Assembly: GCA_965230375.1 (NCBI GenBank)
Contig: CBDDKU010000029.1
Coordinates: forward strand, 84,045-148,044
DNA: 64,000 nucleotides
Direction: 5' to 3'
Source: CBDDKU01 sp965230375
Lineage (GTDB): Bacteria; Bacteroidota; Bacteroidia; Flavobacteriales_D; Cryomorphaceae
The stretch's first letter is position 1, and every line of letters starts with the position of its first letter. Under the pieces are notes generated by a model, which did no database searches, was not told the DNA's origin, and was given only the letters and a program-made list of their open reading frames with translations. Below, piece by piece: positions 25,848-34,388 of this stretch. A program made the position numbers and the translations under genes.

Positions 25848-26885
25848 TTAGACTTTAACGTAAGGGTAATCGGTTTGGTAATAAACATCTTCATAGAGTT
25901 CAGATGCTACTGGATCAGGTGATTCTTCAGCGAACTTAACAGACTGCTGCACGCGATCCTTCACTTTCTTATCTAACTCTTTTGTTTCTTCTTCGGTCAT
26001 CCACTTATTCTCGAGAATCACATTTTTCACAGCGTTCATTGGGTCGATCGCCTTGTATGACTCAACTTCATCCTTTGTTCTATACTTCTGCGGATCAGAC
26101 ATCGAGTGACCTTTGTAACGATACGTCTTCATCTCGAGAAGGTAAGGCCCCTTCCCTTCGCGACAATGCTTAGCTGCCTTGGCAAAAGCCTCGTGTACAT
26201 CTTCGCATTTCATTGCATCTACCGATAAAGAAGGCATATCGTAGCTCATTCCGAGCTTGCTCATATCTTCAACATTCGATGTTCGCTTAACTGAAGTTCC
26301 CATAGCGTAGTGGTTGTTTTCAATAACAAAAACCACTGGAATGTTCCACGTCATAGCCATGTTGAAGGTTTCGTGCAAGATTCCCTGTCTGGCTGCTCCA
26401 TCCCCCATAAACGTATAAGTAACGTGCTTATCTCCTCGGTATTTGTCGGCAAAAGCGATACCCGCGCCAAGTGCAATTTGCGCACCTACAATTCCATGTC
26501 CGCCGAAAAGGTTCCGCTCTTTGTCAAACATGTGCATAGAACCACCTTTTCCTTTCGAAAGGCCTGTTGTCTTACCGTAAAGCTCAGCCATGACAAAATC
26601 GGGGTTAGTCCCTAGCACGAGCGGGTGTGCGTGATCTCTATAGGCGGTAATTACGCGATCTTCCTTGTCCATTGCCGAAGACATACCAGCCAAGATCGCT
26701 TCTTGTCCGATGTAAAGGTGACAGAAGCCGCCGAATTTTTGTTGGATATATAGCTGTCCACACTTCTCTTCAAACCTTCTCATCAAAAGGATTTTCTCAT
26801 ACCAGTCAATGTAGGTTTCCTTCGAGAACTTTGGCTTTTTCGCTCTAGAGCTAGCCTTAGGCTTAGTGGTCGTTTTTGTTGCCAT
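25848..26885 (-). CDS. pdhA: Pyruvate dehydrogenase E1 component, alpha subunit
   Basis: A 345-residue thiamine-diphosphate subunit. A basic N-terminal extension (MATKTTTKPKASSRAKKPK) precedes the domain, which begins YEKILLMRRFEEKCGQLYIQ. The TPP/Mg motif is FMGDGAARQGILHETFNMA with the terminal Asn in VIENNHYAMGTS; the phosphorylation-loop-like region is RYKGHSMSDPQKYRTKDEV. It needs the beta subunit, encoded elsewhere. A TATATTTG promoter box lies about 20 bases upstream, so pdhA-pdhC can be expressed independently of the ispF-cdd genes before it. Confidence 0.95.
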   Translation of the reverse strand: MATKTTTKPKASSRAKKPKFSKETYIDWYEKILLMRRFEEKCGQLYIQQKFGGFCHLYIGQEAILAGMSSAMDKEDRVITAYRDHAHPLVLGTNPDFVMAELYGKTTGLSKGKGGSMHMFDKERNLFGGHGIVGAQIALGAGIAFADKYRGDKHVTYTFMGDGAARQGILHETFNMAMTWNIPVVFVIENNHYAMGTSVKRTSNVEDMSKLGMSYDMPSLSVDAMKCEDVHEAFAKAAKHCREGKGPYLLEMKTYRYKGHSMSDPQKYRTKDEVESYKAIDPMNAVKNVILENKWMTEEETKELDKKVKDRVQQSVKFAEESPDPVASELYEDVYYQTDYPYVKV

Positions 26886-26905
26886 TCTAATCTATATTGA
26901 ACCGA

Positions 26906-26936
26906 CAAATATACACAGAGGATGTTAGAATCACAC
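26906..26936 (-). promoter_or_regulatory. Candidate promoter of pdhA-pdhC
   Basis: On the minus strand a perfect TATATTTG box at 26906-26913 lies 20 bases before the pdhA ATG. The region 19 bases further upstream reads TGTG, a partial match to the TTTG element. Confidence 0.5.
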
Positions 26937-26949
26937 TTTGATAAGAAAA

Positions 26950-27438
26950 CTACTTTCCCTTAAGATTCTCGTCATAAAACGACATTGGAAGAAGCTGTTT
27001 GACAGATTCGTATATATCTACACCACCTTCAATTGAGCCACTGATAATTTTTATTGGTCTCTTTTGTTTTGATTCAAACTCAATCATGACTTGACGGCAT
27101 GCTCCGCAAGGAGATATGCTCGAATTTGGCGAGCTTTTTTCAACAGCAATGGCTATAGCAACAATTTCTGCATCAGCATATTGAGCTGCACCTGAAAACA
27201 ATGCTACACGCTCGGCACACAAGCCGCTAGGGTAAGCCATGTTTTCCTGATTACTCCCAAGAACGATATGACCATTAGAATATGCCACCGCACTACCAAC
27301 GCGATACTCACTGTAGGGCGCATATGCACTTTGCAAAGCTTCTACAGCCTTGAGGAAAAGTCTGAGATCATCTGGCGCTAAATCATCCTTAGACTCAGCG
27401 TGCTCATAATCAATCTGTATAGATCTGGAGCGAATCAT
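26950..27438 (-). CDS. cdd: Cytidine deaminase
   Basis: A 162-residue zinc enzyme that deaminates cytidine and deoxycytidine to uridine forms in pyrimidine salvage. Zinc and catalytic motifs are SGLCAERVALFSGA (Cys ligand and catalytic Glu) and SPCGACRQVMIEF (two Cys ligands). The N-terminal SAYAPYSEYRVGSAVAYSNG is the substrate-binding region. Slightly longer than the 130-residue minimal enzymes because of an N-terminal extension, as in other Bacteroidota. It lies 26 bases after ispF and 64 bases before pdhA on the minus strand. Confidence 0.95.
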   Translation of the reverse strand: MIRSRSIQIDYEHAESKDDLAPDDLRLFLKAVEALQSAYAPYSEYRVGSAVAYSNGHIVLGSNQENMAYPSGLCAERVALFSGAAQYADAEIVAIAIAVEKSSPNSSISPCGACRQVMIEFESKQKRPIKIISGSIEGGVDIYESVKQLLPMSFYDENLKGK

Positions 27439-27464
27439 ACCGCCAAGTTAGAAACTTCAAGTAA

Positions 27465-27941
27465 TTATTTGGAAATAAGGCACACACAGTAAGCGCTCAC
27501 ACCTTCTTCTCTACCCACATACCCAAGCTTTTCTGTGGTAGTAGCTTTGATTGAGACATCGTCTTCATCTACCCCCAGAATTGGAGCAATCACACTCTTC
27601 ATTTCGGGAATGAAAGGATTGATCTTCGGCTTTTGAAGACAAATAGTGCAATCGATGTTTCCGATGTCAAATCCCTTTTCGCGAACGAGTTCAACTGTTT
27701 TTTCCAATAGGATCTTGCTATCAATGCCTTTCAGCTTTGGATCGTTGTCTGGAAACTGGTAACCGATATCTCTGAGATTTGCCGCTCCTAACAAGGCATC
27801 ACAGATCACGTGCAATAGGACGTCAGCATCTGAGTGACCAAAGGCCCCATGAGTATGCGGAATCTCTATCCCACCAAGAACGAAAGGATGATCCTCACGC
27901 AATTGATGAACATCAAACCCTAATCCTACTTTGATTTTCAT
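27465..27941 (-). CDS. ispF: 2-C-methyl-D-erythritol 2,4-cyclodiphosphate synthase
   Basis: A 158-residue enzyme of the non-mevalonate isoprenoid pathway, which also supplies the menaquinone side chain. Zinc ligands are D10 and H12 (GLGFDVHQL) and H44 (DADVLLHVICDALLGA); the LRDIGYQFPDNDPKLKGID and IKATTTEKLGYVGREEG motifs are conserved. Length is normal. It begins two bases after the porV stop on the same strand, so it probably shares the porV transcript; ispF next to porV is an arrangement I recall from other Flavobacteriia. Confidence 0.96.
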   Translation of the reverse strand: MKIKVGLGFDVHQLREDHPFVLGGIEIPHTHGAFGHSDADVLLHVICDALLGAANLRDIGYQFPDNDPKLKGIDSKILLEKTVELVREKGFDIGNIDCTICLQKPKINPFIPEMKSVIAPILGVDEDDVSIKATTTEKLGYVGREEGVSAYCVCLISK

Positions 27942-27943
27942 GA

Positions 27944-29242
27944 TTATTCTGCTGGTGCAGAGCTAGATCCTCCACCATCTCCAAATCGGAAATTGAGAGA
28001 AAATCTAAGCGTGTTTGCCAATGGATTTCTCTGCTCCGTAGCGATTAGATAAGACAGGTCAACACCGAAAACTTTATAGCGGAATCCTGCACCAACTGTA
28101 AAGTATTGTCGGTTACCCTTTGTTGGATGCTCGTAGAAGTACCCTCCGCGAAATGCGAACTGATCAGCGTACCAGTATTCCAAACCTATCGAGTGATTGA
28201 TTTCTCGAAGCTCTTCTCTAAATACGCTTCCATCTTCAACCTGAGCCGTACCATCACTATTTCTTTGAATCACCCCATCTTCATCAACCAGGACATTTCC
28301 GGGAGCATCAGCAAAAGAACCAAACATACCTGCAGCAACACCCACGTCTGGGTCTTTTCCAGCAATGATAAAGTTCGCGTCTCCAGTATACCCCGGATCA
28401 CCAGACTTATCATAAACAGGTGGTGTAGGCACGAGTAGTTTATTTGCATCATAGGCAATCGTGATGCTATTGTACTCATCAAGATCAATTTTGAATGCCG
28501 TTCCTAATCTCAAGTTAGTCGGAAGAAAGTCTCTTTCTGCCGTATTTGTGTAAGAGACCTTGTTACCAATATTGGAAATCACCATACCGAAGTTCAAAGT
28601 CGCATCTTTATCTCCCACACGAATATCATCGTTGGTATAGAATCCAGATACATCAACTGCAAAAGCATTTGCTGCCTTTGAATCAGAGCCACCAACAGTC
28701 ACACCACCAGTTAGGTTAGAATTTATCCATCTGGCAGTAATTCCTCCGCTAAAACGATCTGACAATTGAAGCGAGTAGCTCACGTCAACAGCAAATTCTG
28801 CTGGTCTAAATGGACGGATTTCATTTCCGTTGCTATCCGTAAAGGTGATATCTCCGAGAGTAAAATATCTCAAACTTGCACCTACCGCCGATGTTCTGTT
28901 TAACTTCATAAACCAAGAACCATAGGCTAGGTTCATATCATCAACTAGCTGACGTAACCATGGGCTATATGAGAAGCCTGCTTCCATCTCTTGTTCAGAA
29001 AAAGCCAGCTTAGCTGCATTCCAGTGTTGTGCGTTTACATCAGGTGATAGGGCAACACCTGCATCTCCCATCGCTCCAGATCTTGAATCAGGGCTGATGA
29101 GCATAAAAGGCACTGCTGTTGTGATTGCGTTCAACTGGTCGCAATCGCTTCCGTTAATTGCTCCTGCACAGTCCACATTTTGAGAAAAAGCTTGTGAACT
29201 ACCTAGGAGTGCTATCGATAAAAGAAAGGATATTCTCTTCAT
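27944..29242 (-). CDS. porV: Type IX secretion system outer membrane protein PorV
   Basis: A 432-residue FadL-like outer membrane beta-barrel. Residues 1-20 are a signal peptide (LLGSSQAFSQ). The conserved segment ITTAVPFMLISPDSRSGAMG with DAGVALSPDVNAQHWNAAKLAF is the PorV/LptO signature; the end alternates beta strands (FTVGAGFRYKVFGVDLSYLI) before a Gly/Ser/Ala-rich tail. PorV is the shuttle that binds T9SS cargo through the C-terminal domain and brings it to the PorU sortase. It follows porU by 51 bases with a TATATTTG box between, and ispF follows after two bases. Confidence 0.95.
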   Translation of the reverse strand: MKRISFLLSIALLGSSQAFSQNVDCAGAINGSDCDQLNAITTAVPFMLISPDSRSGAMGDAGVALSPDVNAQHWNAAKLAFSEQEMEAGFSYSPWLRQLVDDMNLAYGSWFMKLNRTSAVGASLRYFTLGDITFTDSNGNEIRPFRPAEFAVDVSYSLQLSDRFSGGITARWINSNLTGGVTVGGSDSKAANAFAVDVSGFYTNDDIRVGDKDATLNFGMVISNIGNKVSYTNTAERDFLPTNLRLGTAFKIDLDEYNSITIAYDANKLLVPTPPVYDKSGDPGYTGDANFIIAGKDPDVGVAAGMFGSFADAPGNVLVDEDGVIQRNSDGTAQVEDGSVFREELREINHSIGLEYWYADQFAFRGGYFYEHPTKGNRQYFTVGAGFRYKVFGVDLSYLIATEQRNPLANTLRFSLNFRFGDGGGSSSAPAE

Positions 29243-29262
29243 GAATGTTCTATAGAAGGGTG

Positions 29263-29270
29263 CAAATATA
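29263..29270 (-). promoter_or_regulatory. TATATTTG box upstream of porV
   Basis: A perfect TAnnTTTG box on the minus strand in the 51-base gap between porU and porV, 20 bases before the porV ATG. The element at -33 would fall at the porU stop region and is weak (ATTC). It may give porV extra transcription independent of porU. Confidence 0.4.
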
Positions 29271-29293
29271 ATTAATTTGACTTCGCATCTGAA

Positions 29294-32200
29294 TTAGTTC
29301 AGAATCACAAGTTTTTCGAACTTTTCAACTTGTTCTCCTGAAGGGTTTCTAACAGACAATTTGTAGACATAAACTCCCGTAGCAAGTTTATCTCCATAAT
29401 CATCTTTTCCATCCCATTTTATGGCTTCATTACGAAATCCATCTGTATTGGATACAGTATTTATGGATTTAACCAACTTTCCGCTCACCGTGTAGACTTG
29501 AATCAATACGTTCAAGAAGTCACAGCTCTGATTATGTTCAAAAAAGAAAGATGTATTCGTTGTAAACGGATTGGGGTAATTAAGAACCCGCTCAATGGCA
29601 AATTCATCCGACTCTGCGACTATAAACTCGATTTCTGCTTCGCTTGAATTATTGTGCACATCCCAAACCTTGAGCTTTAAGGTGTGATTGCCCGGCTCAA
29701 GCTCATCGAACTGGTATTGAACCCGACCACTTCGGTACGTATTCAAATCTGATTCGTAATAGTCGTTCAAGACGATTGAGTTTTGGGTATCTCCATCCAA
29801 TACTGCAGAAATATCGTGCCCGACACCGCTCCCAACTGTATTTATACCATTCGGGTCAAAAACTTCGGCAATCAAGACTGGTGTGCCATTGGTATACCCT
29901 CCGAAAACAAAATTTTCATCATTGAGGTAAAGACTGACATCTGGACCCTGCCCATCATCTACGGCATTTTCGTCACGGCCACCTATCACCAGCTCGTTAG
30001 CGAAGCCGGTGGCATCTTCAGTGAGACCAACGGCGTATAAACTAATTCTGGCTGTCGTATCCGTAGCGAAAGAAATATCCTTTGGAATAACAAAATCAAA
30101 TTCGAATTGGCCATTCGTTACTTCGGCGTTTCCTCTATACACAACGTTTTCTTGAGTAGGATATGTGAAAGGGTTTCCACCATCGTTCGCAAGCGTGGTT
30201 TTTTCTTCGATCCTGTCAAACACAGTGGCGTTCAATCGCCCATTAAAATCAGGTAGTACATTTCCAAACTGATCTCTAATTTCTCCAGTCACTCTGGCAA
30301 CACCTAGTGCTTTCAACGTATCAATAGGTGCCCCGAGCGTATCTGTGATTGCCGAAATTTCTGCTCGGTATTTCGGAATAGCCATTGGAAGCGCTGGGTC
30401 ACCAATCAATGAAAAGTTCCGATGATTAGAGCTACTCGCAGACAATGAACTGTTCTTACATTCTCTACTAACATCTCCAAGACGGGTAACAACTTCACCA
30501 TCGGGTCTATTAAAGAGAGCATCGTAAAAGCGTTGATTCAAGGTGAAGTTGGGTGCAGAGTACACTAGCCTTGTTGTAGTAAGAAGAGCAATACCACCAC
30601 CGTTTCCATTGAGTAGTACCATCTCGCCAGCCGATGTTCGTAGGGGGTCATCAAACCTTGTAAACTCACATGTGGCTGTCATGAACACTGGAAGTTGGGT
30701 GGAGTTATTCCAGTCGAGAATGGTCGGAATATCCAATATGCGCTCTTGTGCCCAACCAAGCTCCCCTCCGTGTCCGATGTAGTTTATAATAAAGGCACCA
30801 TTTCTCACTCTCCGATCTATTGCTGCGTTTACATCGGGGTATCGTTCTCCACCCGGGGTAGCAATTTGCTGAAAGGCATCTGTAAAAATCCTCTCAATAT
30901 TGTAATCGCTCGTGTAGCCATTAATTTGGTTACCAATGGTACGAGAGTTACTCATGTGCGAGTTCGTATCTTCATCATCTGCGACCAAGGCTATGGCGTT
31001 TCGCCAAGCACCAAAATTGCTCGCATTATTGCCACAAACCGTGCAGTTATCATCAAAGGTCTGCTCATTGATTTCAACATACCTTCTAATCTTATTGACT
31101 ACAGAAGTAGCTTCTTGAATATTCTTAGCAACAATTCGTCCCACACCGATATCCATTACATCCAGATTCCCTTGACCTTCATCATCAGAGAGGAACCCAA
31201 AATAATCGTCAGAAACAAAAGAGTTAGCTGGTTCAAGTGAATTCAAAGACTGGAATGTGGGTATAAGGTTTGTATTCCCAGCAGTGAAGTTTCGATTATC
31301 AAAAGAGCCGTCACCAAATAAGAGTAAGTAACTCGGCATGTCGGGTTCTTGACCGTTAGCTCGATCATAAAACATTTTCATGAACCATTTAATAGCTGTC
31401 ACATCGCGCATCCCTGAAGAGAATTCGTTATAGATGTGATTCACGTCAACCACCTCCACATTAAGCGGGTCTGGGTCGTAATTTCGATGTATGTCCGCAA
31501 GCTCTTCGGCTTTATCCATAAAGATGGTTGGTGCTACGATCACCATATCTACCACACCATCTTGCCCTAGACCGTGAAGATTTTGATTGCCTACCGGCCC
31601 AAACAATCGAACGCTTTTATATCCACCCGAAAATGCTACAAACTCTTTCAATTCGTCGGTAGGAAATGTAAACGACAAAATTCCTCCTTCGAGAATACCA
31701 TTAATCCTTTTCGGGGTTGTCGGTTGGGTAACATCCCAAACTTCGTTTATACCAGATGCATTTGAAATGTTGAACTTTGACACATTACCGTCTCCAACTG
31801 ATCGAATATCTCTAAAAATCATTTGGGAGCCCGACATCTCGAGGTCACGCCTTACATTAACGTTGAGCCAATTTAGCCAACCACTTGCCGATGGTGCGTT
31901 CTTTTCATAAGAAATAGTCGTAAATACATTAGGGTTGCCGTTCGGAGCGACAATTTCCAACTCTTTACTTACTCCAAAGTCTGAAGTCACATTGGTTCCT
32001 ACCCTTGAAAACAACTCGAAATCTGAAACTCCATTGGATGAAAGCTCAAATTTGCAGCTTCCAGTAACAGTGGTTCTAGAAAGGAGCTCTGCTCTAATTG
32101 TCAAATCTTCTCCTTGCACTAAGTTCGGGAATGTGAATTTGTCACCGCTAAAAGTCCGAGTCGTTTGTACATCAAACTTCTCTCCGTACCACACACGCCC

Positions 32201-33169
32201 ACTTTTGATCATGTTTTCACGATCTACTTCATGAAATGCATAATCATCAAATGAGTCAACCTGTCTATTTGGGGATTGTCCGGATGAGATGACATTTCCG
32301 ATTCTCGAAGCCAGATGTCCAGTATTAATTCCTATGAAATAATAAGAGGTATCTACAAATTCGTGTTTGTGATGGTCAAACAAATCATCATTTTCATTGT
32401 AAGTCCATTGATGGGGGCCCTTTCCGTAAAAGAGAATAAAGTCATCTTCATCGAATGACTCATCCGACTCCCCTTCTATATATATGTCATTTTGAATCAA
32501 GTCATCCGGTCGCTCAATATCATTCTCATATGGAAGCTGTCCGATTCCATTACCAAATACATTGAGGCTACGTGGGTTTAGGTTTTCAACATCAATTCCC
32601 AGCTGAGCTAAATCGTCAGCTGATATGCGGTACACACCATCATCAACCACACCTATTTTATACCACTCGCCAGTTGCAAGGACACTTGTTGACTTGAAGG
32701 TTCCATTTTTTGCTCTCGACACATTAGGGCCTTTAGTAATGTTGAGTTCAAATTTTTCAACTCGATAATAGTTACCCGCACTTTCAACTATTGGAACAAA
32801 TTCGAAAACGACAACACCAGTTCCGCGCTCATCCTTTCGAGCCCATTTCAAAGACTCGGCACCTATTGGACTGTCGGGTCTTGCCATACTGAGTGACTCT
32901 CCTAACTCCAAAACTCTCAATGAAACCTGGCTGGCACCGCTTCCTTTTCCTAGAGTCTCTTTTCCCAAATAGATTGGCAATCCACCTTTTTCTATGCTAT
33001 TAATGCAACCGTGACAAGTAGGAACCGAAACAGTTCCATCTTCAAGTTCGATTACAGCAAATTCATTCCCCCAATTAATCTCATTTCCAGATCGCTCTTG
33101 ACCGAAACTCGCAGACGCGAAAAGGACTGAAATGACTGATATTAAAGGGGCAATAAGTCTCATAAGCAT
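29294..33169 (-). CDS. porU: Type IX secretion system sortase PorU
   Basis: A 1291-residue cell-surface cysteine protease of the gingipain (C25) family that removes the C-terminal sorting domain of T9SS cargo. Signal peptide about 1-23 (VLFASASFGQ). Beta-rich N-terminal part; the C25 domain spans about residues 560-910, with YLLLFGDGSFDNRN, catalytic His in INYIGHGGELGWAQ and catalytic Cys in VFMTATCEFTRFDDP. The C-terminus has its own sorting-like domain (VLNYPNPFTTNTSFFFEHN, GDKLATGVYVYKLSV), as known for PorU, which stays attached with PorV. porV is the next gene. Confidence 0.95.
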   Translation of the reverse strand: MLMRLIAPLISVISVLFASASFGQERSGNEINWGNEFAVIELEDGTVSVPTCHGCINSIEKGGLPIYLGKETLGKGSGASQVSLRVLELGESLSMARPDSPIGAESLKWARKDERGTGVVVFEFVPIVESAGNYYRVEKFELNITKGPNVSRAKNGTFKSTSVLATGEWYKIGVVDDGVYRISADDLAQLGIDVENLNPRSLNVFGNGIGQLPYENDIERPDDLIQNDIYIEGESDESFDEDDFILFYGKGPHQWTYNENDDLFDHHKHEFVDTSYYFIGINTGHLASRIGNVISSGQSPNRQVDSFDDYAFHEVDRENMIKSGRVWYGEKFDVQTTRTFSGDKFTFPNLVQGEDLTIRAELLSRTTVTGSCKFELSSNGVSDFELFSRVGTNVTSDFGVSKELEIVAPNGNPNVFTTISYEKNAPSASGWLNWLNVNVRRDLEMSGSQMIFRDIRSVGDGNVSKFNISNASGINEVWDVTQPTTPKRINGILEGGILSFTFPTDELKEFVAFSGGYKSVRLFGPVGNQNLHGLGQDGVVDMVIVAPTIFMDKAEELADIHRNYDPDPLNVEVVDVNHIYNEFSSGMRDVTAIKWFMKMFYDRANGQEPDMPSYLLLFGDGSFDNRNFTAGNTNLIPTFQSLNSLEPANSFVSDDYFGFLSDDEGQGNLDVMDIGVGRIVAKNIQEATSVVNKIRRYVEINEQTFDDNCTVCGNNASNFGAWRNAIALVADDEDTNSHMSNSRTIGNQINGYTSDYNIERIFTDAFQQIATPGGERYPDVNAAIDRRVRNGAFIINYIGHGGELGWAQERILDIPTILDWNNSTQLPVFMTATCEFTRFDDPLRTSAGEMVLLNGNGGGIALLTTTRLVYSAPNFTLNQRFYDALFNRPDGEVVTRLGDVSRECKNSSLSASSSNHRNFSLIGDPALPMAIPKYRAEISAITDTLGAPIDTLKALGVARVTGEIRDQFGNVLPDFNGRLNATVFDRIEEKTTLANDGGNPFTYPTQENVVYRGNAEVTNGQFEFDFVIPKDISFATDTTARISLYAVGLTEDATGFANELVIGGRDENAVDDGQGPDVSLYLNDENFVFGGYTNGTPVLIAEVFDPNGINTVGSGVGHDISAVLDGDTQNSIVLNDYYESDLNTYRSGRVQYQFDELEPGNHTLKLKVWDVHNNSSEAEIEFIVAESDEFAIERVLNYPNPFTTNTSFFFEHNQSCDFLNVLIQVYTVSGKLVKSINTVSNTDGFRNEAIKWDGKDDYGDKLATGVYVYKLSVRNPSGEQVEKFEKLVILN

Positions 33170-33376
33170 AGGTACTCAACAATAACTTTACAATTGTACG
33201 GAACATTTCCCCATGATAAATGGCAACCCAAGTGATGAAAAAACGTACTTTTAACCGTAAACATCAGAAAAACGAAGGTCTGCAATATATATTGTTCACG
33301 GATGAGTAGCGACATCTGTAGTTTAAAAAAATTCGTATAATTGAGGCTTTAAAAATCTGGAATTCTAACGGCATAT

Positions 33377-34354
33377 ATGTTGAGAAAACCTATAGCACTG
33401 GCAGTTGTATTGTGTACAATATGCTGTTTTACATTCGTAGAAAAGGCATCGGCTCAAGATCCGGCATTCACGCAGTTTTATGCGAATCCGCTGTATTTGA
33501 ACCCTGCTCTGGCGGGAACGAATAAATGTCCTCGGGTGGTTATGAACTATCGTAACCAATGGCCTGCACTTACGGGTAATTTCGTGACGATGTCAGCATC
33601 TTATGACCAATATGTCCCTGTGATCAGTGGTGGACTCGGATTCTATGTAATGAATGACAATGCTGGTCAAGGAACCTTGAATTCATTCAACATCAACGCT
33701 ATTTATTCATACCAATTGAATATTACAGATGATATCTCAATGGTAGCAGGATTTCAAGCGACATATTTCCAACGTTCACTAGACTGGAGCCAACTTACAT
33801 TTGGTGACCAAATTGACCCAAGACGAGGATTTATTTACAATACACAAGACACACCGCGTGGTGGAACCGTAGATAATGTCGATTTCTCTTCTGGATTAGT
33901 TGTCTTTAGTGAAACCTTTTATGGGGGAGTTGCCGTACACCACTTATTTGAACCAAATGAGTCATTGATTGTGGCAGAGTCTCCTTTAGAAAGAAAATAT
34001 ACAGTTCACGCTGGAGCCACCATTCCTATCAATAAGGATGTGAAAGGTAATTCAGAGACTACAATTTCTCCTAATGTTCTCTACCAACGTCAATACGACT
34101 TTGAGCAAATAAACCTTGGAGTCTATATCAAGAAAGGTCCACTAATTGGGGGGCTCTGGTATAGATTCGACGATTCTTTTATCGTCTTAGCCGGAGTTGA
34201 AACTGAACGTATCAAAGTAGGATACAGTTATGACCTTACTACAAGCCGTTTGACAACAAAAACGGCTGGATCGCACGAATTATCGCTTGCGTTGAAGTTC
34301 AACTGCCGTCCTAAATCGAAGAAATTCCGGGCAATAAACTGCCCACAATTCTAG
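33377..34354 (+). CDS. PorP/SprF family T9SS membrane protein
   Basis: A 325-residue outer membrane beta-barrel protein. Signal peptide about 1-26 (FTFVEKASAQ). The family signature is PAFTQFYANPLYLNPALAGT followed by VVMNYRNQWPALTGNFVT, and the protein ends in alternating strands with RPKSKKFRAINCPQF. PorP/SprF proteins are partners of T9SS substrates or the gliding machinery; genomes carry several paralogues, so the exact role is uncertain. Adjacent gldJ (34 bases on) and divergent porU-porV suggest this is the core copy. A TATAATTG box at 33336-33343 is a possible promoter. Confidence 0.92.
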   Translation: MLRKPIALAVVLCTICCFTFVEKASAQDPAFTQFYANPLYLNPALAGTNKCPRVVMNYRNQWPALTGNFVTMSASYDQYVPVISGGLGFYVMNDNAGQGTLNSFNINAIYSYQLNITDDISMVAGFQATYFQRSLDWSQLTFGDQIDPRRGFIYNTQDTPRGGTVDNVDFSSGLVVFSETFYGGVAVHHLFEPNESLIVAESPLERKYTVHAGATIPINKDVKGNSETTISPNVLYQRQYDFEQINLGVYIKKGPLIGGLWYRFDDSFIVLAGVETERIKVGYSYDLTTSRLTTKTAGSHELSLALKFNCRPKSKKFRAINCPQF

Positions 34355-34388
34355 TTTTACTAGGGAAACCTGCATAGAAACTATTATC